From positions 44,262 through 108,261 of the forward strand of contig JAKSLA010000001.1 of assembly GCA_024401455.1 (NCBI GenBank): a DNA stretch of 64,000 bases, given 5' to 3'. Position numbers and translations under genes: made by a program. Shown here one piece after another: positions 54,182-63,341 of the stretch; the stretch's first letter is position 1; every line of letters starts with the position of its first letter. Under the pieces are notes generated by a model that made no database searches, was not told the origin of the DNA, and saw only the letters and a program-made list of their open reading frames with translations. The DNA comes from Paludibacteraceae bacterium. GTDB taxonomy: Bacteria > Bacteroidota > Bacteroidia > Bacteroidales > Paludibacteraceae.

Positions 54182-57100
54182 TCAATACTCTTGCCAAGTC
54201 TTGATCTTGATGTCCTCCATACCTTTGTTGACCAATGCACGGATGTATGCGCTTGCAAGTCGTGCGTTTGTCATCAACGGAATATTGTGGTCGATGGCCG
54301 AACGACGGATTCTGTATCCGTTTGTCAACTCACGCTTTGTCTGATCCTTTGGCACGTTGATTACCAAGTCGATCTGGTGGTCAGCCATTAGTTTGGCGAT
54401 GTCTGCCTTACCACAGCACTTCTCGTCTGGCCAGCAAACAGCAGCAGCCTCAACTCCGTGCTCGCCCAAGAACTTCTGCGTGCCCTCTGTAGCGAAGATT
54501 TTGTAGCCCTTGCCTGCCAACATCTTGCATGCGTCAAGCAAATCGACCTTGCCACGGATGTCTCCCGACGATACCAAGATTCCCTTTGTAGGGATTGGAT
54601 AACCCACTGAGATCATTGATGTCAACAATGCCTCCTCGAAGTCGGCACCGATACATCCAACCTCTCCTGTTGACGACATATCTACACCAAGCACTGGATC
54701 TGCCTTGTGAAGACGTGCGAAAGAGAACTGTGATGCCTTGACTCCAACATAGTCGATATCGAATGTAGAAGAGTCTGGAGTCTCCACAGGAACGTCAAGC
54801 ATAATCTTTGTTGCCGTCTCGATGAAGTTTCTCTTCAATACCTTTGATACGAATGGGAAACTACGTGAAGCACGCAAGTTACACTCGATTACCTTAACCT
54901 CATTATTCTTAGCCAAGAACTGGATATTGAATGGTCCGCTGATGTTCAACTCTTCAGCAATCTTCTTACTGATCTTCTTTATTCTACGTGCCGTCTCCAA
55001 ATAGATATTTTGAGCGGGGAATACGATTGTTGCGTCACCCGAGTGAACGCCTGCGTACTCAACGTGCTCCGAGATAGCGTATTCAATAATCTGACCGTTC
55101 TTTGCAACCGCGTCAAACTCAATCTCCTTTGTCTCCTGCATGAACGACGATACGACTACAGGATACTCCTTAGAAACCTGTGCGGCTGCCTTCAAGAATG
55201 TATGCATCTGCTCCTTGTTGTAGCAAACGTTCATCGCTGCTCCAGAAAGCACGTATGACGGACGGATCAAAACTGGGAATCCAACCTCGTCGATGAAGGC
55301 GTCAATCTCGTCGAAGCTTGTAAGCTCCTTCCATCTTGGCTGATCGATGCCAAGCTGGTCAAGCATAGCAGAGAACTTATGACGGTTCTCAGCACGGTCG
55401 ATTGAGACTGGCGATGTACCAAGGATAGGCACATTCTGACGGTGCAACTTCATAGCCAAGTTGTTTGGAATCTGTCCACCCACTGATACAATAACACCCT
55501 TAGGAGTCTCCAAATCTAACACATCCAATACACGCTCGAAACTCAACTCATCGAAGTAAAGTCTGTCGCACATATCGTAGTCAGTAGAAACTGTCTCTGG
55601 GTTGTAGTTGATCATGATAGACTTGTAGCCCAACTTTCTTGCAGTCTGCACTGCGTTGACTGAACACCAGTCGAACTCAACAGATGAACCGATACGGTAA
55701 GCTCCCGAACCAAGCACAACGATTGACTTCTCATTCTTGTAATCGTAGTTGATTGAGTGCTCTGTCGCACCGTATGTCATATATAGATAGTTAGTCAACT
55801 CTGGATGCTCAGAAGCGACAGTGTTGATTCTTCTAACTGCAGGAAGGATATTGTTCTTCTTACGAGAAGCACGGACACGTAGGATCTCCTTCTCCAAGTT
55901 GCCAGATGGATTCTCACAGTAGCGAGCGATCTGGAAGTCGGAGAATCCAAGACGTTTAGCCTCACGCATCACGTCGGCAGGGATATCCTCGATTGTCTTA
56001 TATTTAGCGATTACCTTAGTGTAATCAACGATATTCTTCAACTTATTCAAGAACCAGATGTCGATCTTAGTCAACTCCTCGATTCTCTCTACAGTGTAGC
56101 CCTTCTCCAAAGCGGCTGCGATAGCGAAGATACGCAAGTCGGTAGGATGAGAAAGTTCCTTGTCTAGATCGTCAAACTCAAGATCCTTATTGCCAACGAA
56201 TCCGTGCATACCCTGTCCGATCATACGTAGACCCTTCTGGATAATCTCCTCGAAAGACTTACCGATAGACATGATCTCACCGACTGACTTCATTGAAGTA
56301 CCGATCTCACGGTCGACGCCGGCGAACTTAGTCAAATCCCAACGTGGGATCTTAACGATCATATAGTCGACGGAAGGAGCGACGTAAGCCGAGTTAGGAG
56401 TACCCATCTCACCAATCTGGTCAAGAGAGTAACCCAAAGCCAACTTAGCAGCAACGAAAGCCAATGGATAACCAGAAGCCTTAGAAGCCAAAGCAGATGA
56501 ACGGCTCAAACGAGCGTTGATCTCAATGATACGATAATCGTTTGTCTGGGCGTTGAAAGCGTACTGGATATTACACTCACCAACGATACCGATATGGCGG
56601 ACAACCTTCTTTGCAATCTCCTGAAGGAAAGTGATCTGCTCCTGAGTCAAAGAGATGATTGGAGCGACAACGATAGACTCACCTGTGTGGATACCAAGTG
56701 GATCGAAGTTTTCCATAGGCACTACAGTGAAGCAGTGGTCGTTCTTATCACGAATAACCTCAAACTCGATCTCCTTCCAACCCTTCAACGACTCCTCTAC
56801 AAGGATCTGCTTTGAGTGAGCCAACGCACTTTCACAAAGTTCACGAAACTCTGTCTCGTTCTGGCAAACACCCGAACCAAGACCACCAAGAGCGTAAGCC
56901 GAGCGAACCATGATAGGGAAACCGATCTCGTTTGCGACGCGAAGAGCATCCTCCATCGACTCAACAGCCTCCGACTTAGGAGTAAGAGCCTTGATCTCAT
57001 CAAGTTTCTTGACGAACAAGTCACGGTCCTCAGTGATCATGATAGCATCCACAGATGTACCAAGCACCTTGACACCATACTTCTCAAAAATACCCTTAGT

Positions 57101-57403
57101 GTAAAGCTCAGTACCGCAGTTAAGAGCAGTCTGACCACCAAAAGCAAGCAAAATACCGTCTGGTTTCTCCTTCTTGATTACCTCCTCCACGAAATATGGA
57201 GTGATTGGTAGGAAATAAACCTTATCAGCAACACCAGCGGAAGTCTGGATAGTTGCGATGTTTGGATTGATCAACACTGTGCTGATACCCTCCTCGCGCA
57301 TAGCCTTCAAAGCTTGCGAGCCTGAGTAGTCAAATTCTCCTGCTTGTCCGATTTTCAACGCACCAGAGCCAAGCAAAATGACTTTTTTAATGCCTTCTAT
57401 CAT
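54182..57403 (-). CDS. carB: Carbamoyl-phosphate synthase large subunit
   Basis: A 1073-residue enzyme making carbamoyl phosphate from ammonia (from glutamine), bicarbonate and ATP, the precursor of pyrimidines and arginine. Start MIEGIKKVILLGSGALKIGQ; the first ATP-grasp half (SAYALGGLGSG ~170; NIQYAFNAQTNDYRIIEINARLSRSSALASKA, key residues ExNxRxSRSSALASKATG, ~300) and the second half (VVLGSGAYRIGSSVEFDWC ~558; RPSYVLSGAAMNVC ~712; VIECNLRASRSFPFVSKV ~845) are complete, and an MGS-like allosteric domain ends the chain (GYKIFATEGTQKFLGEHGV). No carA is next to it. Upstream lies a leader with peptide and terminator that suggests attenuation. Confidence 0.97.
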   Translation of the reverse strand: MIEGIKKVILLGSGALKIGQAGEFDYSGSQALKAMREEGISTVLINPNIATIQTSAGVADKVYFLPITPYFVEEVIKKEKPDGILLAFGGQTALNCGTELYTKGIFEKYGVKVLGTSVDAIMITEDRDLFVKKLDEIKALTPKSEAVESMEDALRVANEIGFPIMVRSAYALGGLGSGVCQNETEFRELCESALAHSKQILVEESLKGWKEIEFEVIRDKNDHCFTVVPMENFDPLGIHTGESIVVAPIISLTQEQITFLQEIAKKVVRHIGIVGECNIQYAFNAQTNDYRIIEINARLSRSSALASKASGYPLAFVAAKLALGYSLDQIGEMGTPNSAYVAPSVDYMIVKIPRWDLTKFAGVDREIGTSMKSVGEIMSIGKSFEEIIQKGLRMIGQGMHGFVGNKDLEFDDLDKELSHPTDLRIFAIAAALEKGYTVERIEELTKIDIWFLNKLKNIVDYTKVIAKYKTIEDIPADVMREAKRLGFSDFQIARYCENPSGNLEKEILRVRASRKKNNILPAVRRINTVASEHPELTNYLYMTYGATEHSINYDYKNEKSIVVLGSGAYRIGSSVEFDWCSVNAVQTARKLGYKSIMINYNPETVSTDYDMCDRLYFDELSFERVLDVLDLETPKGVIVSVGGQIPNNLAMKLHRQNVPILGTSPVSIDRAENRHKFSAMLDQLGIDQPRWKELTSFDEIDAFIDEVGFPVLIRPSYVLSGAAMNVCYNKEQMHTFLKAAAQVSKEYPVVVSSFMQETKEIEFDAVAKNGQIIEYAISEHVEYAGVHSGDATIVFPAQNIYLETARRIKKISKKIAEELNISGPFNIQFLAKNNEVKVIECNLRASRSFPFVSKVLKRNFIETATKIMLDVPVETPDSSTFDIDYVGVKASQFSFARLHKADPVLGVDMSSTGEVGCIGADFEEALLTSMISVGYPIPTKGILVSSGDIRGKVDLLDACKMLAGKGYKIFATEGTQKFLGEHGVEAAAVCWPDEKCCGKADIAKLMADHQIDLVINVPKDQTKRELTNGYRIRRSAIDHNIPLMTNARLASAYIRALVNKGMEDIKIKTWQEY

Positions 57404-57446
57404 ATTCTACTATAAGTTTATATTTTTACTCTCTACTCTCTAACAA

Positions 57447-57478
57447 ACAAAAAAAAAGCGTTGGCAAAAGCTCAACGC
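57447..57478 (-). terminator. Attenuator-like terminator in the carB leader
   Basis: Minus-strand stem GCGTTG/CAACGC (57478-57473/57463-57458) with an inner GC pair, followed by ten T residues. It lies only ~45 nt upstream of the carB start codon and 2 nt after the stop of a 25-codon leader frame. There is no promoter between it and carB, so transcription of carB has to read through it. Confidence 0.75.
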
Positions 57479-57480
57479 AA

Positions 57481-57558
57481 TCAAAAAGAAAAAGTAAGGT
57501 GACGTGCGGATGTATTGTCCGCAACAGCGAATTGCTTATGTCCGTAGTCCATCGTCAT
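57481..57558 (-). CDS. Putative 25-residue carB leader peptide
   Basis: MTMDYGHKQFAVADNTSARH followed by LTFSF, preceded by a purine-rich AAAGAGAAAGG that could serve as ribosome binding site. The last codons lie in the U-rich tract CUUACUUUUUCUUUUUGA, and the stop codon is 2 nt before the terminator stem. This is the layout of pyrBI leader attenuation: when UTP is scarce RNA polymerase pauses in the U tract, the ribosome catches up and blocks the hairpin. There is no homology claim for the peptide itself. Confidence 0.5.
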   Translation of the reverse strand: MTMDYGHKQFAVADNTSARHLTFSF

Positions 57559-57582
57559 ACCTTTCTCTTTATTAGAATCATA

Positions 57583-57615
57583 CAAAATTACATAAAAATA
57601 TTCTTGCATTCCAAA
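57583..57615 (-). promoter_or_regulatory. Promoter of the carB leader
   Basis: Minus strand TTTG (57615-57612), 21-bp spacer, TAATTTTG (57590-57583). The predicted start near 57577 gives a ~170-nt leader in front of carB. Confidence 0.75.
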
Positions 57616-57932
57616 TTTTAGCGGAAGATTTGGGATGGGATTTATTAACAAACAGAGGACGAGATTCCATCCGTCCTTCGCCATCGCCCTCATCTTACCC
57701 AAGAAAACGAGCAGCGAAAGTTGGTCACCCCCATTCTCTTCCTCACAACACACATACACACCAAAACCACCAACATTCCCAACCATATCATACGTTTCCC
57801 GAAGAGAGCACAATACAACTGACGGAATTTAGCCAAATTCATTCAATGCAACTGAAGAAATCTAGGAAACCACACAAAATAATCATAATTAAAACCTATG
57901 TTTGCAGACAAATCAAACAAGGAAGGAGCAAC
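57616..57932. other. Intergenic, no gene supported
   Basis: Both strands carry a long open frame here (plus from 57630; minus to 57813), but both look like low-complexity shadows: Pro/Ser/His-rich on the plus strand, and the minus one crosses the carB promoter. Confidence 0.4.
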
Positions 57933-58238
57933 ATGGGAATAGCCAGAGAACTTAAAAAACAAATCACCGACAGATTAAAGCCTCAAAAGGTCATGCTTAT
58001 CTACGGAGCAGACACAGTACGTATGATTGCAGACAAATCCATAAGCAACTACAAACGACTATTTGACGGATTGGAATTGTTGGCTATTGACGAGGCTCAA
58101 CACATTCCTGAAATTGGAATGAAGCTTAAACTTATGGTTGATGAAATACCAGGATTGTCTATAATCGCCACTGGTTCATCTTCGTTCGATTTACAAAATC
58201 AGGCAGGAGAGCCATTAGTTGGGCGATGCACACGTTAA
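57933..58238 (+). pseudogene. AAA_14/DUF4143 ATPase, fragment 1
   Basis: From the ATG at 57933 (MGIARELKKQITDRLKPQKV) the frame follows the start of AAA_14 ATPases, but VMLIYG jumps directly to ADTVRMIADKSISNYKRLFD, so the Walker A segment (usually GPRxxGKT) and ~30 residues are deleted. Walker B (LLAIDEAQHIPEIG) and sensor ATGSSSFDL remain. The frame stops after GEPLVGRCTR, where the next codons of the family continue in fragment 2 at 58768. Without Walker A the protein could not bind ATP. Family members are often in accessory regions of Bacteroidetes. Confidence 0.8.
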
Positions 58239-58283
58239 AGTATCAACAATAATCCCCAAGACAGCTAAATAGACAAAATAATC

Positions 58284-58751
58284 ATGTATACTTTACAAAT
58301 TATTGACGAAGGGATGTTCTCTTGTTTGAACTGTGTATGTCTTTTCACTGAAGAGGGAGGGCATTCCTTTGCAAGAGTTGAATACGATGGCATACCATTG
58401 AAATTTTCATATATGTCAGATTCAATTAAGCCCCAATTCATCGAAACAAATGATTCAATCGTTGTTGGGATAGACTTGGATATATGTATTTACAGTAAAA
58501 TAGCGCAATCCGTTGTATTAAATATTCGTACCGATTGGTATTTCATTGAGTTCTTTATCGAAAAGGATAAATTGGTTGCTTTTACCGAATTGGATGTTTA
58601 TATAATCGATCTCGTTACTTATGAGGTGTTGTATACACATTCATATTTTGATGTATATACAGATTATGAGTTTAATGACAATAAGTTGAAAATCCATTAT
58701 ATGGAAGGAGATGAAATAATTATTGATTTAGAAAAGTATTTTAATAATTAA
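58284..58751 (+). CDS. Hypothetical 155-residue protein in cassette 1 (immunity-protein-like)
   Basis: A compact, acidic protein rich in beta-type residues and aromatic amino acids (TDWYFIEFFIEKDKLVAFTE, YTDYEFNDNKLKIHYMEGDE). It lacks Cys motifs, signal peptide and membrane segments. It uses more T-ending codons than the dcw and purL genes, suggesting foreign origin. The gene lies in a ~530-bp insert that interrupts the AAA_14 gene. Size, acidity and context resemble immunity proteins of polymorphic toxin systems, but no family was recognised. Confidence 0.6.
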   Translation: MYTLQIIDEGMFSCLNCVCLFTEEGGHSFARVEYDGIPLKFSYMSDSIKPQFIETNDSIVVGIDLDICIYSKIAQSVVLNIRTDWYFIEFFIEKDKLVAFTELDVYIIDLVTYEVLYTHSYFDVYTDYEFNDNKLKIHYMEGDEIIIDLEKYFNN

Positions 58752-58767
58752 AGTAACCATTCAAATC

Positions 58768-58974
58768 ATGCTTACACCATTTTCAATAAGAGAATTAAGC
58801 AAACAGCAGACAACATTCGAGACTATCGCTAACATTGAGCAATATATAGTTTATGGCAGTTACCCAGAGTTAAGCAGTATAACAACTATATCTGAGCAAG
58901 CACACTATCTCACTGAAATTGTCGATTCATATTTGTTGAGAGATATTCTTGCAGTCGATGGAATAAAGAACGCC
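58768..58974 (+). pseudogene. AAA_14/DUF4143 ATPase, fragment 2
   Basis: LTPFSIRELSKQQTTFETIA, IVYGSYPELSSI and YLTEIVDSYLLRDILAVDGI are the lid and start of the DUF4143 domain that normally follow fragment 1 directly. The frame then runs without stop into unrelated sequence (fused tail from 58975). Confidence 0.75.
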
Positions 58975-59214
58975 GGATTAGGTATAGATTGTTCTTTGTC
59001 GGTTGATTTAAACATATCCCATTTTTCGGGCAAAAAAAATGAAGTAAGTATGAGAACTTATACGGGAGATTCGTATTTTTTTAATGCGGGTATTGGTCCT
59101 GTAGATTTTGGATATTCTCAATCTTTTGATGGAAGGTGGAAAACTGGTTCTGTAGGTCTGGGTATTGGTCCTTTGCCAGGTTCTGTGACTTTTGGATGTC
59201 AGCGTACGTATTAA
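58975..59214 (+). CDS. C-terminal fragment of an RHS/polymorphic-toxin-like protein, fused in frame to fragment 2
   Basis: About 79 Gly/Ser/aromatic-rich residues (SYFFNAGIGPVDFGYSQSFD, GSVGLGIGPLPGSVTFGCQR) resembling the short beta-rich tails that end some Bacteroidetes RHS or secreted toxin proteins. No start of its own; it is the leftover 3' end of a gene whose 5' part is missing. Assignment is tentative. Confidence 0.4.
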   Translation, partial: GLGIDCSLSVDLNISHFSGKKNEVSMRTYTGDSYFFNAGIGPVDFGYSQSFDGRWKTGSVGLGIGPLPGSVTFGCQRTY

Positions 59215-59249
59215 AAGGTATTTTTGATGTTTATTAACACTAGACTATT

Positions 59250-59726
59250 ATGATATATTTTAATTACAAAGTGGAATATGTATCGGAGAAAGCTATACAA
59301 TTGAATGACGTCTTCGTAAGTGGAGATTGTGTGGTTTTGGGTGATCATGAATACGAGAAGATTGATAAACATGATTGTGTTTTCCTTCAAAGGAAAAGAA
59401 ATTTTGACAGGTCTGCTATGCCTAATGCTGTGTTTGGTATAAGGTTGTCAGAAGATGAAAAAAGAATGACTGTGTTCATACAAATAGGTGATTACCATAT
59501 CTTTTTTATCTTTCTTGTCCTCTTGTTTTTTATTTTAGTTACAGTTGTTTCTATTTTTAGCCGTACTTATGTTGGGATTTGTGCAGTGTCCTTTATGTCT
59601 TTACTCGCTTTGTTTTTTCTGAATTTGTTGTTTGATGGTGATAAACATACTATAGAGTCAGATTTGAAAAAGGAATTTCAGGTAAAAAAAATTTCGGAAA
59701 GAGGCGGCTATGAAATAATGATGTAA
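59250..59726 (+). CDS. Hypothetical 158-residue membrane protein in cassette 2 (immunity-protein-like)
   Basis: The N-terminal ~80 residues are polar (VEYVSEKAIQLNDVFVSGDC); then come two transmembrane helices (YHIFFIFLVLLFFILVTVVS, ~87-107; ICAVSFMSLLALFFLNLLF, ~117-135) and a short charged tail. Strongly AT-rich codon use. It follows the toxin-like tail by 35 bp, the position in which an immunity gene sits after a toxin C-terminus. Family unknown. Confidence 0.6.
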   Translation: MIYFNYKVEYVSEKAIQLNDVFVSGDCVVLGDHEYEKIDKHDCVFLQRKRNFDRSAMPNAVFGIRLSEDEKRMTVFIQIGDYHIFFIFLVLLFFILVTVVSIFSRTYVGICAVSFMSLLALFFLNLLFDGDKHTIESDLKKEFQVKKISERGGYEIMM

Positions 59727-59797
59727 ATGTATAGGTCAAATTGAAAATCTTTGTAGTGAGGACCTCCAGACGTTCCACGTAGATCTCATACTCCTCA

Positions 59798-60080
59798 TCC
59801 TATATATCTTGATTTACTGCAAAAAGTTTTTGTCTTATATAGATTGGGAGGTTATTCCAAGAACCTGCGCAAAGAAGTGACAAAATCATCCAAATGGTAC
59901 TTCATCGACAACGGAATCAGAAATGCAGTACTGAATGATTTCCGTCCGTTTGCCGACAGGTCGAGCGAAGAAAGAGGAGCGTTGTGGGAAAATTTCATAA
60001 TCAGCGAGCGTATGAAAATAAAACACAACGAAATGAAAAATGTCAATATGTATTTCTGGCGAACATACGACCAGCCTTAA
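59798..60080 (+). pseudogene. AAA_14/DUF4143 ATPase, fragment 3
   Basis: The frame from about 59801 (YLDLLQKVFVLYRLGGYSKN) continues with LRKEVTKSSKWYFIDNGIRN, RGALWENFIISERMKIKHNE and MYFWRTYDQP, the DUF4143 C-terminal domain. About 35 residues between fragments 2 and 3 are missing. It ends at a stop right after YDQ, where intact members continue with the nuclease-like QEIDW segment; another frame carries on to ~60162. Confidence 0.75.
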
Positions 60081-60198
60081 CCATAACACGTGCCAATGAG
60101 AAGACAATCGAAACAAATGGTTTGACGATAGGTAACCATCCAACACGAATTATTTTCAAGTAGGATGGTTACATTCCTTCTATGGGTAAGCCTCTTTA

Positions 60199-62493
60199 TC
60201 AATGATAAAAAGCTTTGCCTAATGCATATAAATAACAAAAAACGATAAGCGACAACACGACAATTATAACGACCGTGATTTCAACTGCCGTCAACAATGG
60301 GAAGAATATACTGAATAGACCGACTACTGCTGCTATTATCAAAATGCCTATCAGTGCAACCTTAACATTGCGAATCAATTTTCGGTGTCTGGTTGAAATG
60401 CTTTTTCCAAAAGCATCACGGTCAACTTTCACTTCTTTCCCAAACTTAGGCTTCCCCAAACTTGGACAACCTTCAAATACGTAGCCTTCTATGATTTTCA
60501 ATGAGGAAGGAATCTCTAAATGCTCCAAAGCCACACAATTGAGGAAGGCGCTCCAAGAAATCTTTTCCAGTCGGCTTGGCATTTCCACTTCCTTGAGATT
60601 TTTACAATAAGAGAAAAAACTATCCTCAACTGTTTTCAAGGACGACGGTAGTTTCACACGTCGCAATTGGGAGCAATGACTGAAAACGGAATGGGAAGTA
60701 GTTGTCACACTTTCTGGAAGTTCCACATCTATAAGGCCACAGCCATTAAACGCATTATCTCCAATTGTTGTCACACCCTCAGGAATATGGATAGCTGAAA
60801 GTCGCTCACATCCAAAAAATGCTTTTTCATTTATTATGGATGTCTTGTCCGATATCTTTACCCTAACGAGATTTTCACAACTTCTAAAACAATCTTTTGG
60901 AACAATAGAAATTCCTTCCGGAAGTGTGACCTCGGGAATCAGAGTTGATTCAAACGCTCCATCTCCTATTTTTTTGAGGTTCTTCGGCAAATTGATATGC
61001 TCAAGTTCTGTACAATTATAGAAAGCCGCTTCTCCGATTTCAATCAAACTCTCAGGCAAAACAACCTTCTTCAAACTATGACATCCGTTGAAAAAGTCTT
61101 TATCTATTGTTTTTATGCCTTCTGGCACAATTACTTTTATTATATCGTTGCGTTTGGTATAACCTTCTCTTGGCCATTCTGACAATGTAGGAGCCAAGAC
61201 AATTCCTGTATCTCGCTTTTCTTTAGGGTCTATATTGAAATAGCTGTCACTTTTTTTCACATGATCCAAATTAGGTAGTTTTAGCTTGAAGCAATCTTCA
61301 AACGCGTAGCTTTGGATCTCTTTTAGCGACTCTGGAAATACAACTGTTTTTAACGAGTAACAAGAATAGAAGGTGTTAAAACCTAAAGTTTCAATACCTT
61401 CTGGAATACGACAACTTTCAAGATTCTCACAACCAGAGAAGACTGTTTTGCCTAAAGTCGTCAAGTGTTGGGGTAGTTGTACGCTCTTCAACATACGGCA
61501 TCGTCTGAATGCACGGTCATTTATCACCTCACACCCGTCTTCCACAACGATGCTAGTGACATCTGGGTTACCCATAAAGGCTTCTGCGACAATTTCTTTG
61601 ACGTTAGAGATGTTCACGTCACCCTTGCATCCTTTCCCATCAACTAAAAAATCGCCAACAACAACCAATTTCCCCTCCTCTTGCTGTTTCTTGAGCCAAG
61701 GCGTATTTGTAAGTGCGTTTGGATAAAAGCACTGAATTGTTTTCGGGAAGACAATCTCATCCAACGACAGGCAATCACGGAACAGGTTTTCTGCTATGCC
61801 GGATTCAAATTTCAAGACAGCCTTTTTAAGGTTTCCGCATCCCTCAAATGCGGAATTCGAAACCAATTTTACAGTTCCGGGAATAGTGACAGATGTCAAC
61901 TGCTGATTGAAACGGAACGCACCTGCAGCCACCTCAACAATATTGTCGGGCACAACCACGTCGCCTTTACAATTAGAGCCATCAATCAAGATGCCGTTTA
62001 AAACAACCAGATCTTTATTCTTCCTTAAATTCTGCAAGTAGGGCGTTCCCTCAAATGCACAAAATCCCAATATTTTGAAAAATGACCCATCTACTGAGAC
62101 GTTCCTCAAATTAAGGCAATTGGCAAAAGCATATCTGTCAATACCACGCATTCCTTTAGGAAAACAAATTTCCTTAAGTGAATAGCAGTTTTCAAATGCC
62201 GATTTACCTATCAACTCAAATCCTTCTGGGAGAACCAACTTCTTTAGTTTCGTACAACCGCAGAATGCATTATCGCCTATAATCTTAAGATTTTTTGAAA
62301 AAGATACAGACTTCAAATTTGTCAAACGGCAGAACGCGTAATCTTCTATCTCCTCTACACTATCTGACATTATTACGCGTGTGACAGATTCTTGATAGGG
62401 GTAAATATCGGGACTTGATACCGTCTTAACTCCTTTCTTATAATATAGTGTATTAAAGAACAATACATATTCGTCGGTTCTGAGATATCCCAT
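60199..62493 (-). CDS. BspA-like leucine-rich-repeat protein with C-terminal membrane anchor
   Basis: 764 residues with about 25 LRR_5 units (consensus LKSVxFPxSLxxIGxxAFxxCxxL) in residues ~35-690, interrupted by two shorter linkers with VVGDFLVDGKGCKGDV-like sequence. There is no signal peptide; the end has a basic patch and two hydrophobic helices (VALIGILIIAAVVGLFSIFF, ~705-725; EITVVIIVVLSLIVFCYLYA, ~733-753). BspA-like proteins often mediate binding to host or other bacteria, but this one would be anchored by its C-terminus with repeats either inside or outside; topology cannot be decided. It shares the LRR type with the BRCT fusion at 5125-6777 and the gene at the window end. Confidence 0.85.
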   Translation of the reverse strand: MGYLRTDEYVLFFNTLYYKKGVKTVSSPDIYPYQESVTRVIMSDSVEEIEDYAFCRLTNLKSVSFSKNLKIIGDNAFCGCTKLKKLVLPEGFELIGKSAFENCYSLKEICFPKGMRGIDRYAFANCLNLRNVSVDGSFFKILGFCAFEGTPYLQNLRKNKDLVVLNGILIDGSNCKGDVVVPDNIVEVAAGAFRFNQQLTSVTIPGTVKLVSNSAFEGCGNLKKAVLKFESGIAENLFRDCLSLDEIVFPKTIQCFYPNALTNTPWLKKQQEEGKLVVVGDFLVDGKGCKGDVNISNVKEIVAEAFMGNPDVTSIVVEDGCEVINDRAFRRCRMLKSVQLPQHLTTLGKTVFSGCENLESCRIPEGIETLGFNTFYSCYSLKTVVFPESLKEIQSYAFEDCFKLKLPNLDHVKKSDSYFNIDPKEKRDTGIVLAPTLSEWPREGYTKRNDIIKVIVPEGIKTIDKDFFNGCHSLKKVVLPESLIEIGEAAFYNCTELEHINLPKNLKKIGDGAFESTLIPEVTLPEGISIVPKDCFRSCENLVRVKISDKTSIINEKAFFGCERLSAIHIPEGVTTIGDNAFNGCGLIDVELPESVTTTSHSVFSHCSQLRRVKLPSSLKTVEDSFFSYCKNLKEVEMPSRLEKISWSAFLNCVALEHLEIPSSLKIIEGYVFEGCPSLGKPKFGKEVKVDRDAFGKSISTRHRKLIRNVKVALIGILIIAAVVGLFSIFFPLLTAVEITVVIIVVLSLIVFCYLYALGKAFYH

Positions 62494-62662
62494 AGTGAAT
62501 TTCTATAAGTTTCGTAAACTTCTATTTTTTTATTTTATATACAAATATGTAAACATCCAATATGGAATTTTTCAAGATGGATGCTTACAGAATACCCATG
62601 AATTTCTTTAGTTTTGCCATTATCACTATCATTTGATCCGAAAGAAAAACTGTCGCACGTGC

Positions 62663-62998
62663 TTATTTATCAAATAAAAATTTTATTAGCCTTATTAAAC
62701 AATCAACAATTATCCATGACAATGGAGAAATTATTAGAAAGCAGCTCATGATCGGCAACGAACAGCTTGCGAAAATAGAAAATAAAATGATAATAACAAT
62801 AGTGCACAACAATGTTCTAATTATGAGAGATTTCGAATCATCTCTAAGACAAATTGAAGACAAAATAATTGAAACTACCGAACCAATTAAATATCCCCAC
62901 ACAGCACCTCCTCTGCCCAATAATGCAATCATCAAAGGAATAGTGATTATATTTATCAAAAATGAGAATATACAAAATAGAAAAAACTTTTTTATCAT
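62663..62998 (-). CDS. Small four-helix membrane protein
   Basis: 111 residues, nearly all in four transmembrane segments (FFLFCIFSFLINIITIPLMI; GGAVWGYLIGSVVSIILSSI; LIIRTLLCTIVIIILFSIFA; PIMSCFLIISPLSWIIVDCL) with a few charged loops. No family recognised. A promoter TTG-N19-TATATTTG is visible upstream at 63049-63078 on the minus strand, which supports that it is expressed. Confidence 0.6.
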   Translation of the reverse strand: MIKKFFLFCIFSFLINIITIPLMIALLGRGGAVWGYLIGSVVSIILSSICLRDDSKSLIIRTLLCTIVIIILFSIFASCSLPIMSCFLIISPLSWIIVDCLIRLIKFLFDK

Positions 62999-63048
62999 TT
63001 GTCTTGAACGTATTCTTTTGTAAACATCTATTTTATTAATTTATATTA

Positions 63049-63078
63049 CAAATATAGCCTAAAAACGCTATAAAACAA
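63049..63078 (-). promoter_or_regulatory. Promoter of the small membrane protein gene
   Basis: Minus strand TTG (63078-63076), 19-bp spacer, TATATTTG (63056-63049), ~50 bp before the start codon. Confidence 0.65.
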
Positions 63079-63081
63079 TAA

Positions 63082-63101
63082 AATCAGCCCGAAGGCTGAT
63101 T
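63082..63101 (-). terminator. Hairpin, possible terminator
   Basis: AATCAGCC/GGCTGATT with loop TTCG; followed on the minus strand by TTTATTG, a weak T-run. The stretch 63102-63341 holds no supported gene. Confidence 0.5.
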
Positions 63102-63341
63102 CTAAACCATTCTAAATCTCATTGATTCTGTCTGGCCTCCAAGACCTTGACGAAATAATTTGCTCATTTTCTTTTTGCTTGTCCTATTTTCTAAATTTTA
63201 TGTTCGCGACAAAGATAAGAGGCAAGCCAAGTTTTGCATTGGATGCTTACTGACGATAGAAGTTATACCTATTGGGGAATGGATATTGGAATGAATTTCT
63301 TACATGCAAGAAAGCAATCCACCAATAATCACGATTGACAA

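Noticed and set aside
57481-57813. 110-codon minus-strand frame ending directly before the carB terminator
   Set aside because: A consensus promoter (57583-57615) lies inside it, its upstream part is low-complexity and overlaps an opposing shadow; only the last 25 codons are retained as a leader peptide.
57630-57932. N-terminal extension of the AAA_14 fragment
   Set aside because: Pro/Ser/His-rich low-complexity translation with no family similarity; the family-like sequence begins at the ATG at 57933.
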